Source of the DNA: Microvelia longipes
Lineage: Eukaryota > Arthropoda > Insecta > Hemiptera > Veliidae
Direction of reading: 5' to 3'
Assembly: GCA_018340805.1 (NCBI GenBank)
Contig: JACMZG010001913.1
Coordinates: 24,422,047 to 24,486,046, forward strand
DNA: 64,000 bases
Shown here piece by piece: positions 11,562 through 23,465 of the stretch. The notes under the pieces were generated by a model. It had not been told where the DNA came from. It ran no database searches and saw only the letters and a program-made list of their open reading frames with translations. Numbering within the stretch: the stretch's first letter is position 1; each line of letters begins with the position of its first letter. Made by a program: the position numbers and the translations under genes.

Positions 11562-11952
11562 TCCGACCTCATGGCCGCCTCGCGTAAACATGGTTGCTGT
11601 CCTTTACCAGCTTGTCAAATTACTAGTTCATTTAAGTGGCATACTGCCAGGATATAATCGAAGTTTAAAATATATTTGCTAAAAATGAGATTTTTATCGA
11701 TATACCACAATCGATATCAAACCAGAACTAATGCTGTTCATAAATTTGTATCTTTATTTTTTATGTGTTAACTATATATAATAGTATATGTTTACAAAAT
11801 TTCAACCTAATCATAAAAACATTTGAAAGTTTAATGGTTTGTTGATATTTTTGCTGAGTCAATATTGTATATTGAATGACATCACATGTATTAAAAAAAC
11901 AAAAGAGTTGGGAACATTAATGAAGTCGATTTTTCTACCAAGTTTCATTTCG

Positions 11953-12028
<76 letters not shown>

Positions 12029-12100
12029 CATTCTTGTCCAGTAAATCCCCTCTTCCAAGAAATCCACTCACCCCTACCTCCATCCAAACCTCTTAAGGTA
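11562..12100 (-). mobile_element. Family C element, reverse orientation
   Basis: Read on the plus strand it starts with a GC-rich end (tggccgcctcgcgtaaacatgg), then aattactagttcatttaagtgg, and continues to tttctaccaagtttcatttcg, the TA core (11957-12027) and ttccaagaaatccactcacccctacctcc. This is the reverse-complement order of the copies at 25735 and 40025. The open frames over the TA core are not genes. Confidence 0.6.
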
Positions 12101-12104
12101 ATTT

Positions 12105-12610
12105 TTTCGTTGAAAATTAGTAAAAAGGGTTTTTAACCATCATAGTTAATAAAATTTTTAACTTCATGATTTAATAACTCGTTAATGGTTGAATAGCTCG
12201 AAAAAAGTTCCGTAACTAAAATACAAAAATAAAGTATTCAAAAAGTACAAAAGTTGCAACAGGTTACTTCGAAAACCAAGCAGATTTCTAAAATTAGCCC
12301 CTATTAATTTATTTTAAAATAAATCTGTCTCGCTCTTAACCTCCCACCTGCAAAAAAATTTAAAAGGGGCTAATTTTAATAAAACTTGTGCGGGCGTCAA
12401 CAACATTGAACATTGTATACGAACTTTTTTTCGGTTTAGAAAAACGATAATTATAGAATTAAAAAAATTGACATATAACAAACTGCATTTATTAATGAAT
12501 ACTTATTGTAAAAATTATTCTTAGCTAATTTTCATCCGATAAAAACGTCATGTCATAAAAACATGCATATATGTATACTTATACATATACTACTAAGTAT
12601 AGGTATACTT
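12105..12610. other. Intronic, nothing recognised
   Basis: AT-rich, no feature seen. Confidence 0.4.
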
Positions 12611-12615
12611 ATACT

Positions 12616-12626
12616 ACATATATATA

Positions 12627-12671
<45 letters not shown>

Positions 12672-12780
12672 ATATATATACATATATATACACATATATC
12701 AATGGGTCCCCCTTTTTAGAACAATTACATCTCCCTTCCTCCATCATTAACCTAACCTAGCAAGTTCATTTCATCGTTGA
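12616..12780 (-). mobile_element. (TA)n tract with truncated family C flank
   Basis: TA tract at 12616-12700 followed by caatgggtccccctttttag and catctcccttcctccatcat, a diverged version of the pyrimidine-rich block next to TA cores at 12040 and 53825. Confidence 0.5.
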
Positions 12781-12789
12781 AATTTTGAA

Positions 12790-13350
12790 TCAGATTTAAG
12801 TCTCTTTTCCCAACTTAGATAAAAATTCAAGGAAAATGTTAAGAAATTTCTGCATATCACACATGTGGGTTCAATATCATAATTTTCTTATATTACTATT
12901 TAAATGCTCTAATCCAATATATTCTATTTTTGGTTAAAATTTTATTTCATAATTTTAGATCATCATTAGTTAACAATTCTAATTAATGTTTGTATAAAAA
13001 TTTTCCAACAAACAAAAATGTTTTTCCTGTCATTATAGTCTACAAGACTATTGTTCTTAACACTAAAGCTTTCTCCTTAAAACAAAAAAACTTAAACAGT
13101 TACACTTTTAAAGGTATATACAAATTATGTTTACACAAAAAAAAACTCCAGATAATTTACCTGGATAAGGCGGGTTTTATAGCCATATGGCCATATTCTC
13201 TTATTTTTCTTTATAAGATTCTTTTTTTTAAGGATCTTATATTCAAAAAAAGTTTTGAGCTTTCCAGTGTAACTGTCTTGCTTTAGTCTTCTGCTAAAAT
13301 TAACGTCACAAACCGTGGAAATAATATAAAATATTTATTTTTTACTTTTT
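12790..13350. other. Intronic, nothing recognised
   Basis: AT-rich. The 98-codon open frame at 12990-13286 (plus) has lysine/leucine/phenylalanine-rich composition like the background and no motif; I do not call it a gene. Confidence 0.4.
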
Positions 13351-13354
13351 CCTT

Positions 13355-13935
13355 ACTCTTGCCGTAGGTATTGGGAAAAGTATTGAGTTCACTCTAAAAA
13401 TCCGAAAATAAAGTTTCATCATAATCGTCCGTTTCAGACATTTTTATAAAATTTAGATTTGTTTTCATCATGCTGTCAGTCTGTGTGTTTGTGTCAAGCA
13501 TAAGGCCCGTTGTGTTCAAGGAAGAGAGTTGAACCTAGGTACAAAAATTGAGTACAGGGTACCTCGGAACATTTCCACATTACATCGGATTCGCTAATGC
13601 TGATAATGAGATAAAACTTGGCACATTTATCTAGTAGTTAGTCTTATACATAGCTACGCGTGCCAAATTTCAATCGGATCGCATAATTTTTCTTCGTTTT
13701 TTTTATTTTTCGACATTTTTGCTGAGTCATTATTGCAGGGACGTCATTATTTTTCGAATAGCACAACTGCAGCGGTAGATTGATTTTTCTACAAAGTTTT
13801 AAATCTCTAGCATAAAAACACTAGGAGCTACGATAATAACAGACACACACACACATTTACAGACAGACAACTTTGAGAGAACCACTCAGGGATTGTTTGC
13901 AAAAACAATACTTTTTCTATAAACCTACGGTATAA
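13355..13935. mobile_element. Family B element with terminal inverted repeats
   Basis: The left end (ccgtaggtattgggaaaagtatt) and right end (caatactttttctataaacctacggtata) are inverted copies. Inside are gggtacctcggaacatttcc, catcggattcgctaatg and taggagctacgataataacagacacacac. Length is about 580 bp with no open frame. The same parts recur in both orientations elsewhere in the window, so this is a moderate-copy non-autonomous element. Confidence 0.7.
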
Positions 13936-14099
13936 ATGAGAAAAAATTAAAATCAATTTTATAATAAGTCTTTCGCAGAGGAGATGTTAAATAATCAATC
14001 AGAAAATAGTTCATTATGTTTTCTAAATAAATAGATTACATTTTTGTTTAAAGATATTGGAATTATTATAAATATGGTTAGGAGACAATTTAGTTTAAG

Positions 14100-14300
14100 A
14101 ACTAGACGCAAAAAACAGTGACCATCAAACCTTTAAGGATTATCTCGCAAGAATAATTGTTTTGGCTACCTAAAAAGAGTCAGTTGACTGTCATTTTAGA
14201 TCAGCGAATTTGGGCACCTTTAAGATCGAAAAACAGCGTTAAATTCAGTTTTCCCCAATACCAGCATTCCTGTTAGTTCAGTAAAAAAAGGACGCTGCTT
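14100..14300 (+). mobile_element. Family D element, one end only
   Basis: Contains actagacgcaaaaaacagtga, gtcattttagatcagcgaatt and ttccccaataccagcattcctgtt, diverged from the left end of the full element at 24585. Confidence 0.55.
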
Positions 14301-14507
14301 TTTAAGAATACAAAAATAAAGAGTGTCTCCACAGAAAAACTGCTGTTTAAGTTTGGACTGCATTTAAGTTTTTAAGGAACTTAAACATAAATTTGTGACA
14401 TATATATTTTTAACCATTAAAGTTGGTTTAATAAAACCAGGGTTATAAATGTCGTTAAATATTACTGAAAATACATTAAAAAAACACAGAAAACCTAAAA
14501 TGTATAT

Positions 14508-14770
14508 ACAAAAAACCAACACGTCTCTCCACAAAAAAATTATTAACTAAAAGCAGAGCCGGTTTTCGGCAATAATGCCACTAACAGTGCCGGTGAGTTG
14601 AGTGCAGGCGTCTAACAGACTATCCAAAGACTGAAGCCTGACTTCAATCTTTGGATAGTCTGTTAGACGCGTGCACTCAACTCACCGGCACTATTGATGG
14701 TATTATTGCCGAAAGCCGGCTCTGCTTTTAGTTAATAAATTCTTTTGTGGAGAGATGTGTCGGTTTTTCG
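14508..14770. mobile_element. Near-perfect palindrome, ~127-bp arms (family E)
   Basis: Left arm 14508-14635 and right arm 14643-14769 are reverse complements with only a few mismatches, separated by about 7 bp. The arms carry CACGTCTCTCCACA, AGCAGAGCCGG, GCCGGTGAGTTGAGTGCA and CTAACAGACTATCCAAAGA. Very short spacer and high arm identity suggest a young element. It would form a long hairpin if transcribed. A lone gtgtctccacag at 14324 lies just to its left. Confidence 0.9.
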
Positions 14771-14774
14771 TCTA

Positions 14775-15580
14775 TTGAGTATTACTCCACAGCGCTTTGA
14801 GAAGTCTAAAATTGTATTTTTTCAATGCGACCATAGATATATGTTTTCCATGTGACTAATCTAAGGTATAAACAGCCTTCAAATCAAGGATATTCGAACT
14901 ACACGTAATATAGTTGTCGTAAAGAAAGATGTCATCACAGCTCGCATATTATACGATCATTTAATGTTCGACACATAATGCTGGAAAATATATGTTTCGA
15001 CGAAAATTTAGGTTTTAAACAATTTTCAGCATTATAAGAAGTGAAACTTTTCATATACACCAATAATAAATACGGGGAAAACATGGTCCTGAACTGTCAA
15101 AAATTATTTCTGCCCCCAGTAAATTGACTTATGCGAGTTCAATTGTGCAATTATAATTATCATTTTGGTAAATATTTGTAAATTATGGTAATATTGTTAC
15201 CACTTATAGAAACTTCAAAAATTAAATTAGATAAGCCTACCTTGGAAACTGCATTAAATCTTAAGAAAATATAGAGTTATATGACCATATTTCCGGGATT
15301 TTTCACAAGGCTATTGTTAAAGTAAACTTCTTTCTTTATAAAAATAAAATCTATGATATATGTCAAACAATAGCTTGATAAAATATTTTCAAAGTATAAA
15401 AATGTTAGTACTAAAAATGCCTTAGGAATAAATGTTGTAAATAGGCTTTACTATTTACAACATACAGTGGGGTCATATATAATTTTTCTAAGTTCGTTAA
15501 GTGATAACAAAATTACCATAATTGGGTTAAAGTTGCTAAAACGATAATGGTGAGTTTAAACTAGCAAGAGTTTATTTACA
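14775..15580. other. Intronic, nothing recognised
   Basis: AT-rich, with no open frame or repeat seen. Confidence 0.4.
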
Positions 15581-15584
15581 AAGT

Positions 15585-15915
15585 GTATTTTTAAGGATTT
15601 AATGTTGGTGCAACTGAAAGCCTAAGACTTTTCCCTTATTTTTAAGAATTTAATGTTAGTGGAACTGAAAGAATAGGACCATGTTTTCACCTTATTTTTT
15701 AAGGATTTAGTGTTGGTGCAACTGAAAGTCTAGGACTTTCCCCCTTATTTTTAAGAATTTAATGTTAGTGGAACTGAAAGAATAGGACCATGTTGTCACC
15801 TTTTTTGTAAGGATTTAATGTTGGTGCATCTAAAAGCCTAGGACCATATTTTCACCTTATTTTTAAGGATTTAATGTTGATTCAACTGAAAGTCTAGGAC
15901 TATGTTTTCACCATT
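15585..15915. repeat. ~57-bp minisatellite, 6 copies
   Basis: Unit: ttatttttaaggatttaatg, ttggtgcaactgaaagccta, ggaccatgttttcacc. Alternate units differ in the same way (gttagtggaactgaaagaat against gttggtgcaactgaaagtct), so the array partly consists of a two-unit higher-order repeat. Confidence 0.88.
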
Positions 15916-15919
15916 TGTC

Positions 15920-16865
15920 TGACATGTTCCAACTTGTAGTACGTCAAGCATTAAATCATCACTTCAACGATCTTATCAACGCGGAATTAATGGCGCAACA
16001 TTAATTTCTAAAGTATCAAATTAATATAACTGCTTTAAAAAAGAAGAAAATAATCATAATTTTAATGATAATGGAACAATAAGGTCAAGCTCTGCAACGC
16101 TTTAGTTAGCCATTAAGTTAAACAGTAAAAAAAGAGTATCTTTTCAGAAAGATTAGGTTAATACTGTCTGGGATTTAAAGGTACATAAAAGAAAGGTCTA
16201 AAGTTATGTTATTTTTAAAACTAACAAATTTTTGAGTTATTTTTAATAGTATTTGTATTTATTTAAAAACATATAGCGAAACCCCGAATGAGGTTTAAGC
16301 TATTTTAGATTAGGTGCCCTGTTTTTGTAAAATCTTTCTAAACAGAAATTAAGTTCGCAATTACAAATAATAATGAGACTTTGTAGATATTGAAAGATTT
16401 TACTTAAACAATGTTAAAAGGAGCAAAGAATGTCACAAAAATTAAGAAGCATACTCCGTGTCAGTTTAAAAAAGTAGTTCTTAAAAATCTATAAGAATTC
16501 TAAAACAAAAAAAAAATTCATTTTGATGAAAAATTTAAAATATTGGAAAAAATAATTTGCCAATCTTTTGAGTTCGCACAAAAACTTTAAACTGCAAAAG
16601 AGTATAAGAAAGCAGCGGGATAAATCACATCGATATATGCTACGCAGTTTTCCGCACGAAGTTAAGATTCCAACAGCTATCTTGCTTAAAATTTTGAAGA
16701 GGTGGTCAAACCTAGCTTTAAGATGTTATTGTAAGGAATTTTACTTCTAAGATATTTTCAAAACAAAGTATCGATTCGAAAACAGGTATTATATATTAAA
16801 AACAACACTCCACTCACATTTACATAAAATACAGTTTACATTTCAGCCCGATTTAACACTTTGTG
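15920..16865. other. Intronic, nothing recognised
   Basis: The 60-codon frame at 16568-16750 (plus) has no motif and is not called. Confidence 0.4.
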
Positions 16866-16869
16866 AAGA

Positions 16870-17025
16870 TTGGATATTTTTTGAAATGTTTGTGGGGTCA
16901 TTATTGTGAGTTAATGACGTCACACATATTTCATAAATGGTCGATTTTTAAACCAAGATTAATTTCGAGCTGAGAATGTGTTCATAAGTTATCTTGTTAT
17001 CGTATTTATAAATCTATATATATAT

Positions 17026-17106
<81 letters not shown>

Positions 17107-17185
17107 ATATATATATGGGATCAAGAAGGCAGTTGGAATCGATCCCCCTACTCTGTTACTTTTATGCCAACGACCTCAGGCAGGA
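16870..17185 (-). mobile_element. Family C element, reverse orientation, with TA core
   Basis: Contains gtcattattgtgagttaatg acgtca as in the copies at 60545 and 62785, then a TA core with slips (17016-17115), then ttggaatcgatccccctact, the block that follows TA cores elsewhere. The GC-rich end is missing. Confidence 0.55.
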
Positions 17186-17539
17186 ATAGAAAATTAAATA
17201 AATATAGGCCACCAAGTAATAAGACTAGAAAGTTAAACTAGAATACATTAATTAAAGTTAATATTAATGTCTCCTTGCATTATCACTCATACACTATTCA
17301 CACGACTAACAATATCTTTGTTTGTATTACGAGTAATTTCGAACAATAAGAAATCTACTTTTTAGCGAATTGTCATTAGAAAATGGTACTTATGTTTTTA
17401 CCCTTAAAGTACGGCGCATTTTAACTCTTTAAGTTTTTCCCGAATTATAACGAAACTTGTTATATGGCAATGTGGCGAAATTTTGAGAGGGTTACGAATC
17501 TTAGTTTAATAGAGTAGCCTAATAGATAACGTATATTAT

Positions 17540-17620
17540 TAACACAAGTTTAAAACGTCATCGAAATTTTGAAATTTGAATGAATAATCTAAAAGACCAT
17601 ATAATATAAGGCATATAAAT

Positions 17621-17695
<75 letters not shown>

Positions 17696-17854
17696 GAATA
17701 TATATATTAACGTCAATTTAACGTCAACAATTATTAACACAAGTTTAAAAACGTCATCGAAATTTTGGAAATTTGAATGAATAATCCTAAAAGACCATAT
17801 AAATATAAGGCATATAAATACATACACACACACACACACACACACACCACACAC

Positions 17855-17934
<80 letters not shown>

Positions 17935-17941
17935 TATATAG
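17540..17941. repeat. Tandem duplication of a unit with (CA)n-(TA)n
   Basis: 17540-17732 and 17733-17941 both run acacaagtttaaaa(a)cgtcatcgaaatttt, aaagaccatata, ggcatataaatacatacaca, then CA and TA tracts of different length. The second copy carries a few extra bases. The 130-codon frame over it is a repeat artefact. Confidence 0.85.
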
Positions 17942-17944
17942 ATT

Positions 17945-18770
17945 ATACATGAAAAATTCCTTAAAAATAAAATTAATTAAACTGAACCGAGTTATTTTAC
18001 GAAATAACTCATTATTTTATGAAATAACGGAATTCAATGATTTAATGGTAGCAAATATAAGCAGTAATAAATCTAAATTTTACAGCAAAACAATTATTAG
18101 ACAGAGTCAATCTGTTTTGTAAAAATTTAACGTCAATAGTAAATCAAACTTGTATACCAATAAATGGTAAATAAATAGAATTGTATAATAAAAAAAATAA
18201 TAAGATTTTCCTCTGGATATTTGCTAAAAATATTTTTATCAAGGAGGCATTAAAATAAGAAAATACAATAATTAATCTGAGTTTTTCGTCAATGTCTCAT
18301 ATTTAGGTTTGGAAAAGTGTTATTGTTTTTTACTTGTTGTTAACTTGCATTGTCTTGCTCGTTGCCTAAAATGGAAGTTGTTTTTTTTTAAAAAACCAAA
18401 AATATAGAACGATACGGAACGATAAACATCAAAAAGTATGATAGGAATAATTTTTCTTTGGAGAAATGCTGGCGATATATGCAGTACACATTTAAATGAA
18501 AACACGGTACTGTTATCTCTTATAGCTAATTTTTAAAAGAAAATGACGCTTATAAGGTAGGTCAAAGTATGGTTGAGTAGGGCATGGAGGGATTGTCGAC
18601 TTTATTTTACAATATTTTTTTAAAAATATCACCCACATATCCCACAAGGAGTGAATTATATCAAACATTTTTAAGTTAAATCGAAACAACGTACTTTGTC
18701 AAGGTTTTGCACTTCAAGAGGTACAGAGATAGGACATTAGAAGTTTAAATTATGAGTTGAAGTTCAGTGA
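17945..18770. other. Intronic, nothing recognised
   Basis: AT-rich. A fragment resembling the family C left end (gacgcttataaggtaggtc) is at about 18544. Confidence 0.35.
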
Positions 18771-18774
18771 ATAA

Positions 18775-18960
18775 TTAAAATCTATGCATTACGTTAATAA
18801 TGTCATACGCAGGGTTTCATAAATACATAAATTTATAGGTTTTCATAAACAATATAGTCAAGGACTTTAAGAGTACAATTTCTGAAACCAAGTTTCATTT
18901 GGATTAAAAAATACGTTCGAAAGTCAACACGTTGCATAGAAACGTCTAGAAACTAAGCCT
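18775..18960 (-). mobile_element. Probable family C fragment, reverse orientation
   Basis: Has attacgttaataatgtcat, ctgaaaccaagtttcatttgg, cgttcgaaagtcaac and catagaaacgtctag. These match, reverse-complemented, the stretch after the TA core in the copy at 25900. It is diverged. Confidence 0.4.
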
Positions 18961-19339
18961 CGTATATTCGGAATATGTACACCCGCTCACTTTCGGAATT
19001 TGTAAATGCTAAGAGAACATTTAAATCTTACGTAATACTCGCAAGGTATTAAATTAAAAAATAGTAAATGAATCATGCAGTAGCATCTAAACTTCCCCTG
19101 GTAGCATGTTAGTGCTAAACAGTGTAGCACATCTATCTTACTCAACAAGTGTATTAATAGCTCAAAATATGGTGTCACTTATAAAAAATAAGATGTGTCA
19201 TGATTTAAAATAATTTCTTATGCTTTTGATATAAAGCTTCTTCTGAATAATATCAGTATCAGCATGTTTCTATAGACTAATATAAATGTATCCTTTTTTA
19301 AAAAAAATGTATATTTGTTTGTGTTTTTTTAATTAAAAA

Positions 19340-19490
19340 TGTTCGTGCGGAGGTCCGCAAAACGGGAAATTTTCTTTTGAATGCGTGCTCCCTTGCTTAA
19401 CAATCCATTTCTTGCTTAAATCTCTAGTATTTGCCTTATAACCTAAGCAACTGTATAACTACTTTTTACACAATTTTTCCGGGTTTTTAA
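19340..19490 (+). mobile_element. Family A repeat copy
   Basis: Contains gaggtccgcaaaacggg, gtgctcccttgcttaacaatcc, tgcttaaatctctag and aacctaagcaactgtataac. Related copies are at 38690, 43005, 44480 and 48548. Confidence 0.55.
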
Positions 19491-19659
19491 CATAAATGTA
19501 AATACGGATTCCACGGATAATACAAACCTATGGTTATCGTCCGAAAATCGACACAAAAGAGCATGTTCGAAAAAGCTAAATTTAAAATGTTTTAGCCCAT
19601 TTTCATTAAAAAATATAAAATTGTGAATCAAGTAGTAAGCTATTGGTCAGGTTATAAGA

Positions 19660-19833
19660 AAAATAATGATGACTCAGCAAACGGGGTTAGTGACGTTGAA
19701 ACAACTTGGTTTCCAATAGCTTTCGTGTCCTACCAAGGTTGTACCATTTTTGTAACAAGTTTAATTTAAATATATGCGTGTTGAAAGATTGCGTGTTTAC
19801 AAAGATTAGCTACGTATACAAACACACACACAG

Positions 19834-19929
<96 letters not shown>

Positions 19930-20015
19930 ACATTTTGATCAGGAGACCAAACGGAATCATTTTCCACTCTCTCTCATTTTAACAGCTTTACTATCAGAAG
20001 CGTTACTGTCAGATG
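19660..20015 (-). mobile_element. Family C element, reverse orientation, with TA core
   Basis: Reads gatgactcagcaaacgggg, ttgtaacaagtttaattt, a CA stretch, the TA core (19834-19930), then gaccaaacggaatcattttcc. This is the same order as at 53740. The open frame at 19706-20113 crosses the microsatellite and is not a gene. Confidence 0.55.
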
Positions 20016-20164
20016 GAAATTCGCTAAAAAATAAGAGTAAGTGTTTAAGTAAGAAATTCAATAAGTGGTACTCAAACGTAACGAAAATTAGTCGAATGAC
20101 CAGAAAAATTTAAATTATTTCAAACAAATATTTAATAGCAAAGGTAAAAATACATAGCACTTTT

Positions 20165-20300
20165 AAATATTAATTCATGGTTTAACTTTTTTTATTGAAT
20201 AATACAACACAAATTCTACGAGTATACGTTACAAGTATTAGAGTTAGGACAGTGTTAGTTACTTGGCAAGACTAGTAAGAGAAACAATACGGTGATTGTA
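20165..20300 (-). mobile_element. LINE 3' UTR remnant (same family as 22677)
   Basis: tttttattgaataatacaac, gttacaagtattagagttag and ggtgattgtact align in order with 22699-22810, the 3' UTR of the Jockey-like fragment, with a short T run at the tail position. Confidence 0.55.
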
Positions 20301-20320
20301 CTTAGTTAATTTTTTTTTTA

Positions 20321-20321
<1 letters not shown>

Positions 20322-20387
<66 letters not shown>

Positions 20388-20414
20388 TATATAATATATA
20401 TATGTGTGTGTGTG
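20322..20414. repeat. (TA)n-(TG)n microsatellite
   Basis: TA tract ending in tgtgtgtgtgtg. Confidence 0.93.
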
Positions 20415-20961
20415 TAATCTAACAATGTGCGAACGAACGATTTAATCATTCGTAAGTTCCACAAATTGTACAGTATTAGCGTAGACTCTTAAAATGTGTA
20501 CAACAAACATACTATCATTCATATTAACTGTCCTTCACGGCTTCTTAGCACGTACACCAAACAAACACAAACACACTAACACGTTAGAGCCGTGACACAA
20601 GATCTTATTTGGACCTTACACAGATCTCACCCACAATACAGAAAGGTTAATATAAATAACACTGGTGTGAAGATTAATAAAAGCTGTATATGTAAGACGT
20701 ATTCAATAAACTCTAACAACACAGGTTAAGATATAGGGGCCGTATTCTAGAGCATTGATTAATTATATAATACAGTTTTGATTTCTGTCAGCAAACCTAC
20801 TAAAATGAGCGAGTGTAGGAATCCTTTGAACTCAATTCGGCACTTGCAAATCTCTCAAAGGGATGGGATCAAAATAAACCAATTGAACTGCTTCTCTCAT
20901 AAATTTTGGGTGAGAGGTCAACGGATAAAAACCAAAGCAACCGAACAATGTACCTGTGTGG

Positions 20962-20992
20962 TATAATGTTGTACCTTTTGTACAACATTATA
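20962..20992. other. Perfect 13-bp hairpin
   Basis: tataatgttgtac, a ctttt loop, and gtacaacattata are exact complements. Role unknown. Confidence 0.7.
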
Positions 20993-21089
20993 AAGTTAAA
21001 ATTAATAAGCGTCAACCTGCTGAAGATATTATCGAAACTGCTAGTACATCAAAATGATAGACAGTCATAAGATGATTCAATTCGATTTT

Positions 21090-21262
21090 AACAAACCAAA
21101 TGCAGTCGGAGGTTATAACCTGACTTTTTTTTATAAAGTGCGTGTGACGTCATTGCAGGAATGGGTATAGGCGGTTTACACTGAAAACTTTCTGTTTATT
21201 CCTGCAATGACGTTACCGCCGGACTATTGTAACCTAACATGAAAATAAAAAATTTGGTTTCA
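21090..21262. mobile_element. Imperfect foldback with TGACGTCA-type arms
   Basis: aaaccaaat, gtcggaggttataacctgac and gtgacgtcattgcaggaat pair with attcctgcaatgacgttacc, ccggactattgtaacc and atttggttt. Arms are about 70 bp with mismatches; the loop is short. Confidence 0.6.
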
Positions 21263-21264
21263 TT

Positions 21265-22555
21265 CATAAAAAACCTCTAATTGTATCATCTTATTAACTT
21301 TATCTCCTTGCTTGTATAAGGTACAAGGATTGAGTCGCCTATTCAAGGTCGACTATATTTATCAATAAATAAGTCGAGTTTGTTTTGTTTAATTTAACTA
21401 TTTTGGGTCGTTGCTAAAAATGATCAAGAACTTCCACTTCAAGGCTAATGTCTTAAAGTGGATAGTAATCTGTTCATAATTTTTCTTTACTAGAACTGTT
21501 TGAAATTATTCTGAAACTTTTATAAGAATTTGTTAATTTAATTAGAAAAATAAATGATATTTTATTTTTTAAAAAAAGCTGAGCTAGGGGCTGTGGAAAG
21601 TAAATTTTCTAGTAATTCGACAAAATGATAATGTGTTCGATGTGCGCTAAAATCTAAATTGAGGAATCACATCCCAAGAACCGATATAGGTAGAGAGTTG
21701 AACGTTTATTTTAGCGTATAGCAACGCTTATACGCGCAAAAAGCACGTATAAGTGCGCTTTTTCATTTTTTTGTGGAAATAAAATATTTGAGAGGCCAAA
21801 ATGCTGGAATAAGTTGGTTAGATTGACTCCGAATCGGCCGGATTCAACCAATTCGGCGTCCAAAAAGTTTAAATAAAGAAGATGTTTTCTTGTTTACAAA
21901 CAAACCCTTCTTGCTTAAATTGTCCGAATTTAATCGCCATTAAAACTTTTATCATAAATAATTAGTTCAGACATGACTTGTATGAGATATTTTGTAATTT
22001 GCTAAAAGAGTAATACCTCTTTGTGACCCAACACTCAAAATAATTACATGACATTAAATGGTTCAAAGGCCAAGCGAAGAAGAGAAATACCTTTTTTAAC
22101 AAAAATGCCGGAGACAAATTTAATTAAAAATATGGTCATTAAAATATTTTTCTGTGCCAGATATCAACAGTCGCGGAACAAAACTAATAAGTCCAACATA
22201 ACAATTGATGCAATTTGAAAATAGGAAAGTAAACTAAAAGGTAAAAAATTAATTACATGCAGAAATTGTGATATTTTAGAGAAATTTTTATTAAAAAAAC
22301 TCGCTAGTGTAGAGGGTAGCATGGCAGAAGTAAGAACCGTGAATGAATGACAAAACTCCGTTTGAGAGATTCCTGAACACCAAAGAGGTATTAAATATGT
22401 AGCTTAACATATAGCTATGCAATGTTAGTGTCATTAAAGATATTACTCATAGATATATAACATAAAATAAAAAATATAGAAATTTGTTCTTTAGTTTTAC
22501 AGAAGAGACTGTATTTTTTCCGGTAAATGACTTGAAACTTATTAAACAACTCAAA
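21265..22555. other. Intronic, nothing recognised
   Basis: AT-rich. A short inverted string (tatagcaacgcttatacgcg...cacgtataagtgcgc) is near 21718. Otherwise no feature. Confidence 0.4.
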
Positions 22556-22560
22556 ACTTA

Positions 22561-22674
22561 AAAAAACAAACTATAGTCAGAATAGAGCAAAAGATTTACA
22601 AGGACAAAGGAAACACCCAACTTTAAGAAACTGTAGTCAGAATAGAGCAAAACATTTACTAGGAGAAGGGGAAC

Positions 22675-22676
<2 letters not shown>
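22561..22676. repeat. 60-bp minisatellite, left part (interrupted by a LINE)
   Basis: Two 60-bp units: aaactatagtcagaatagag, caaaagatttacaaggacaa, aggaaacacccaactttaag. The array resumes at 23285. Confidence 0.85.
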
Positions 22677-22707
<31 letters not shown>

Positions 22708-23284
22708 GAATAATACAACAACAAATGTGATTGTTACAAGTATTAGAGATAGCACAGTTTTAATTGGCTTGGTGCGCTTGATTGAGGAACAATCCAGTGA
22801 TTGCACTCAGGCGGGAGTTGGAAATAGATAAATGTGAATATTATATCACTATTGAAATGTAAGAGATAGAATAAATAAAATGTTAAAATAAATGAGTAAA
22901 TAAAATGTAGTAGTAAGATAATTAGATAAATTTATGTTGATCTTATAGAGATAACTGGTCTCGAGGCCACTGCTCCTCAGGCGTCTCATAGGATTTTCAG
23001 GAAGGGTATTAGAGGATAGAGTTTTTACAAGAGGATTGGGATGATCGATTATGGAATCATGGAAGCGTTTATATCGGGATATAGAAAGATCTCGGACAAA
23101 TGGAACAAGGTCGTTGTGGAGAGTAAGGTTTGATACATAGAAAGGAGCATTTGTAATGGTTCGAAGGATTTTAGATTGCAGGACTTGGAGACGATTGGAG
23201 TTAGAACGCTTGGTGCAACCCCACACTTCCAGACCATAGGCCCATGATGGTTTTAATATGACATTATAGATCCTAAGTTTGTTG
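22677..23284 (-). mobile_element. 5'-truncated Jockey-like LINE, C-terminal reverse transcriptase plus 3' tail
   Basis: The T run at 22677-22703 is the poly(A) tail of a minus-strand retrotransposon. Coding sequence enters at the truncation point near 23284 and encodes N-K-L-R-I-Y-N-V-I-L-K-P-S-W-A-Y-G, L-E-V-W-G-C, Q-S-K-I-L-R-T-I-T-N-A-P-F-Y-V-S-N and H-N-D-L, ending after the N-P-M-R-R-L stretch. That order (thumb region after the reverse transcriptase, W-T/A-Y-G-x-x-x-W-G, N-A-P-W/F-Y-V) is typical of the Jockey clade. The catalytic Y-x-D-D and the endonuclease are absent because of truncation. The element splits a 60-bp minisatellite, with ggggaaccc on the left and ggggaacaccc on the right as the probable target-site duplication. 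The downstream half of the frame (below about 22960) is less conserved and includes 3' UTR. Confidence 0.82.
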
Positions 23285-23465
23285 GGGAACACCCAATTAT
23301 AAAAAACTATGGTTAGAGTAGGGCAAAAGATTTATTGGGAGAAGGGGAGTACCCAATTATAAGAAAATTTAGTTAGAATATGGCAACAGATGTACTAGAG
23401 ATAGGAACACCTAATTATAAGAAAATTTAGTTAGAATAGGGCAAAAGATTTACTGGGGGAACGGA
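23285..23465. repeat. 60-bp minisatellite, right part
   Basis: Three units of 58-60 bp: acacccaattataagaaaat, ttagttagaatagggcaaaa, gatttactgggggaac. It continues the array broken by the LINE. Confidence 0.85.
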
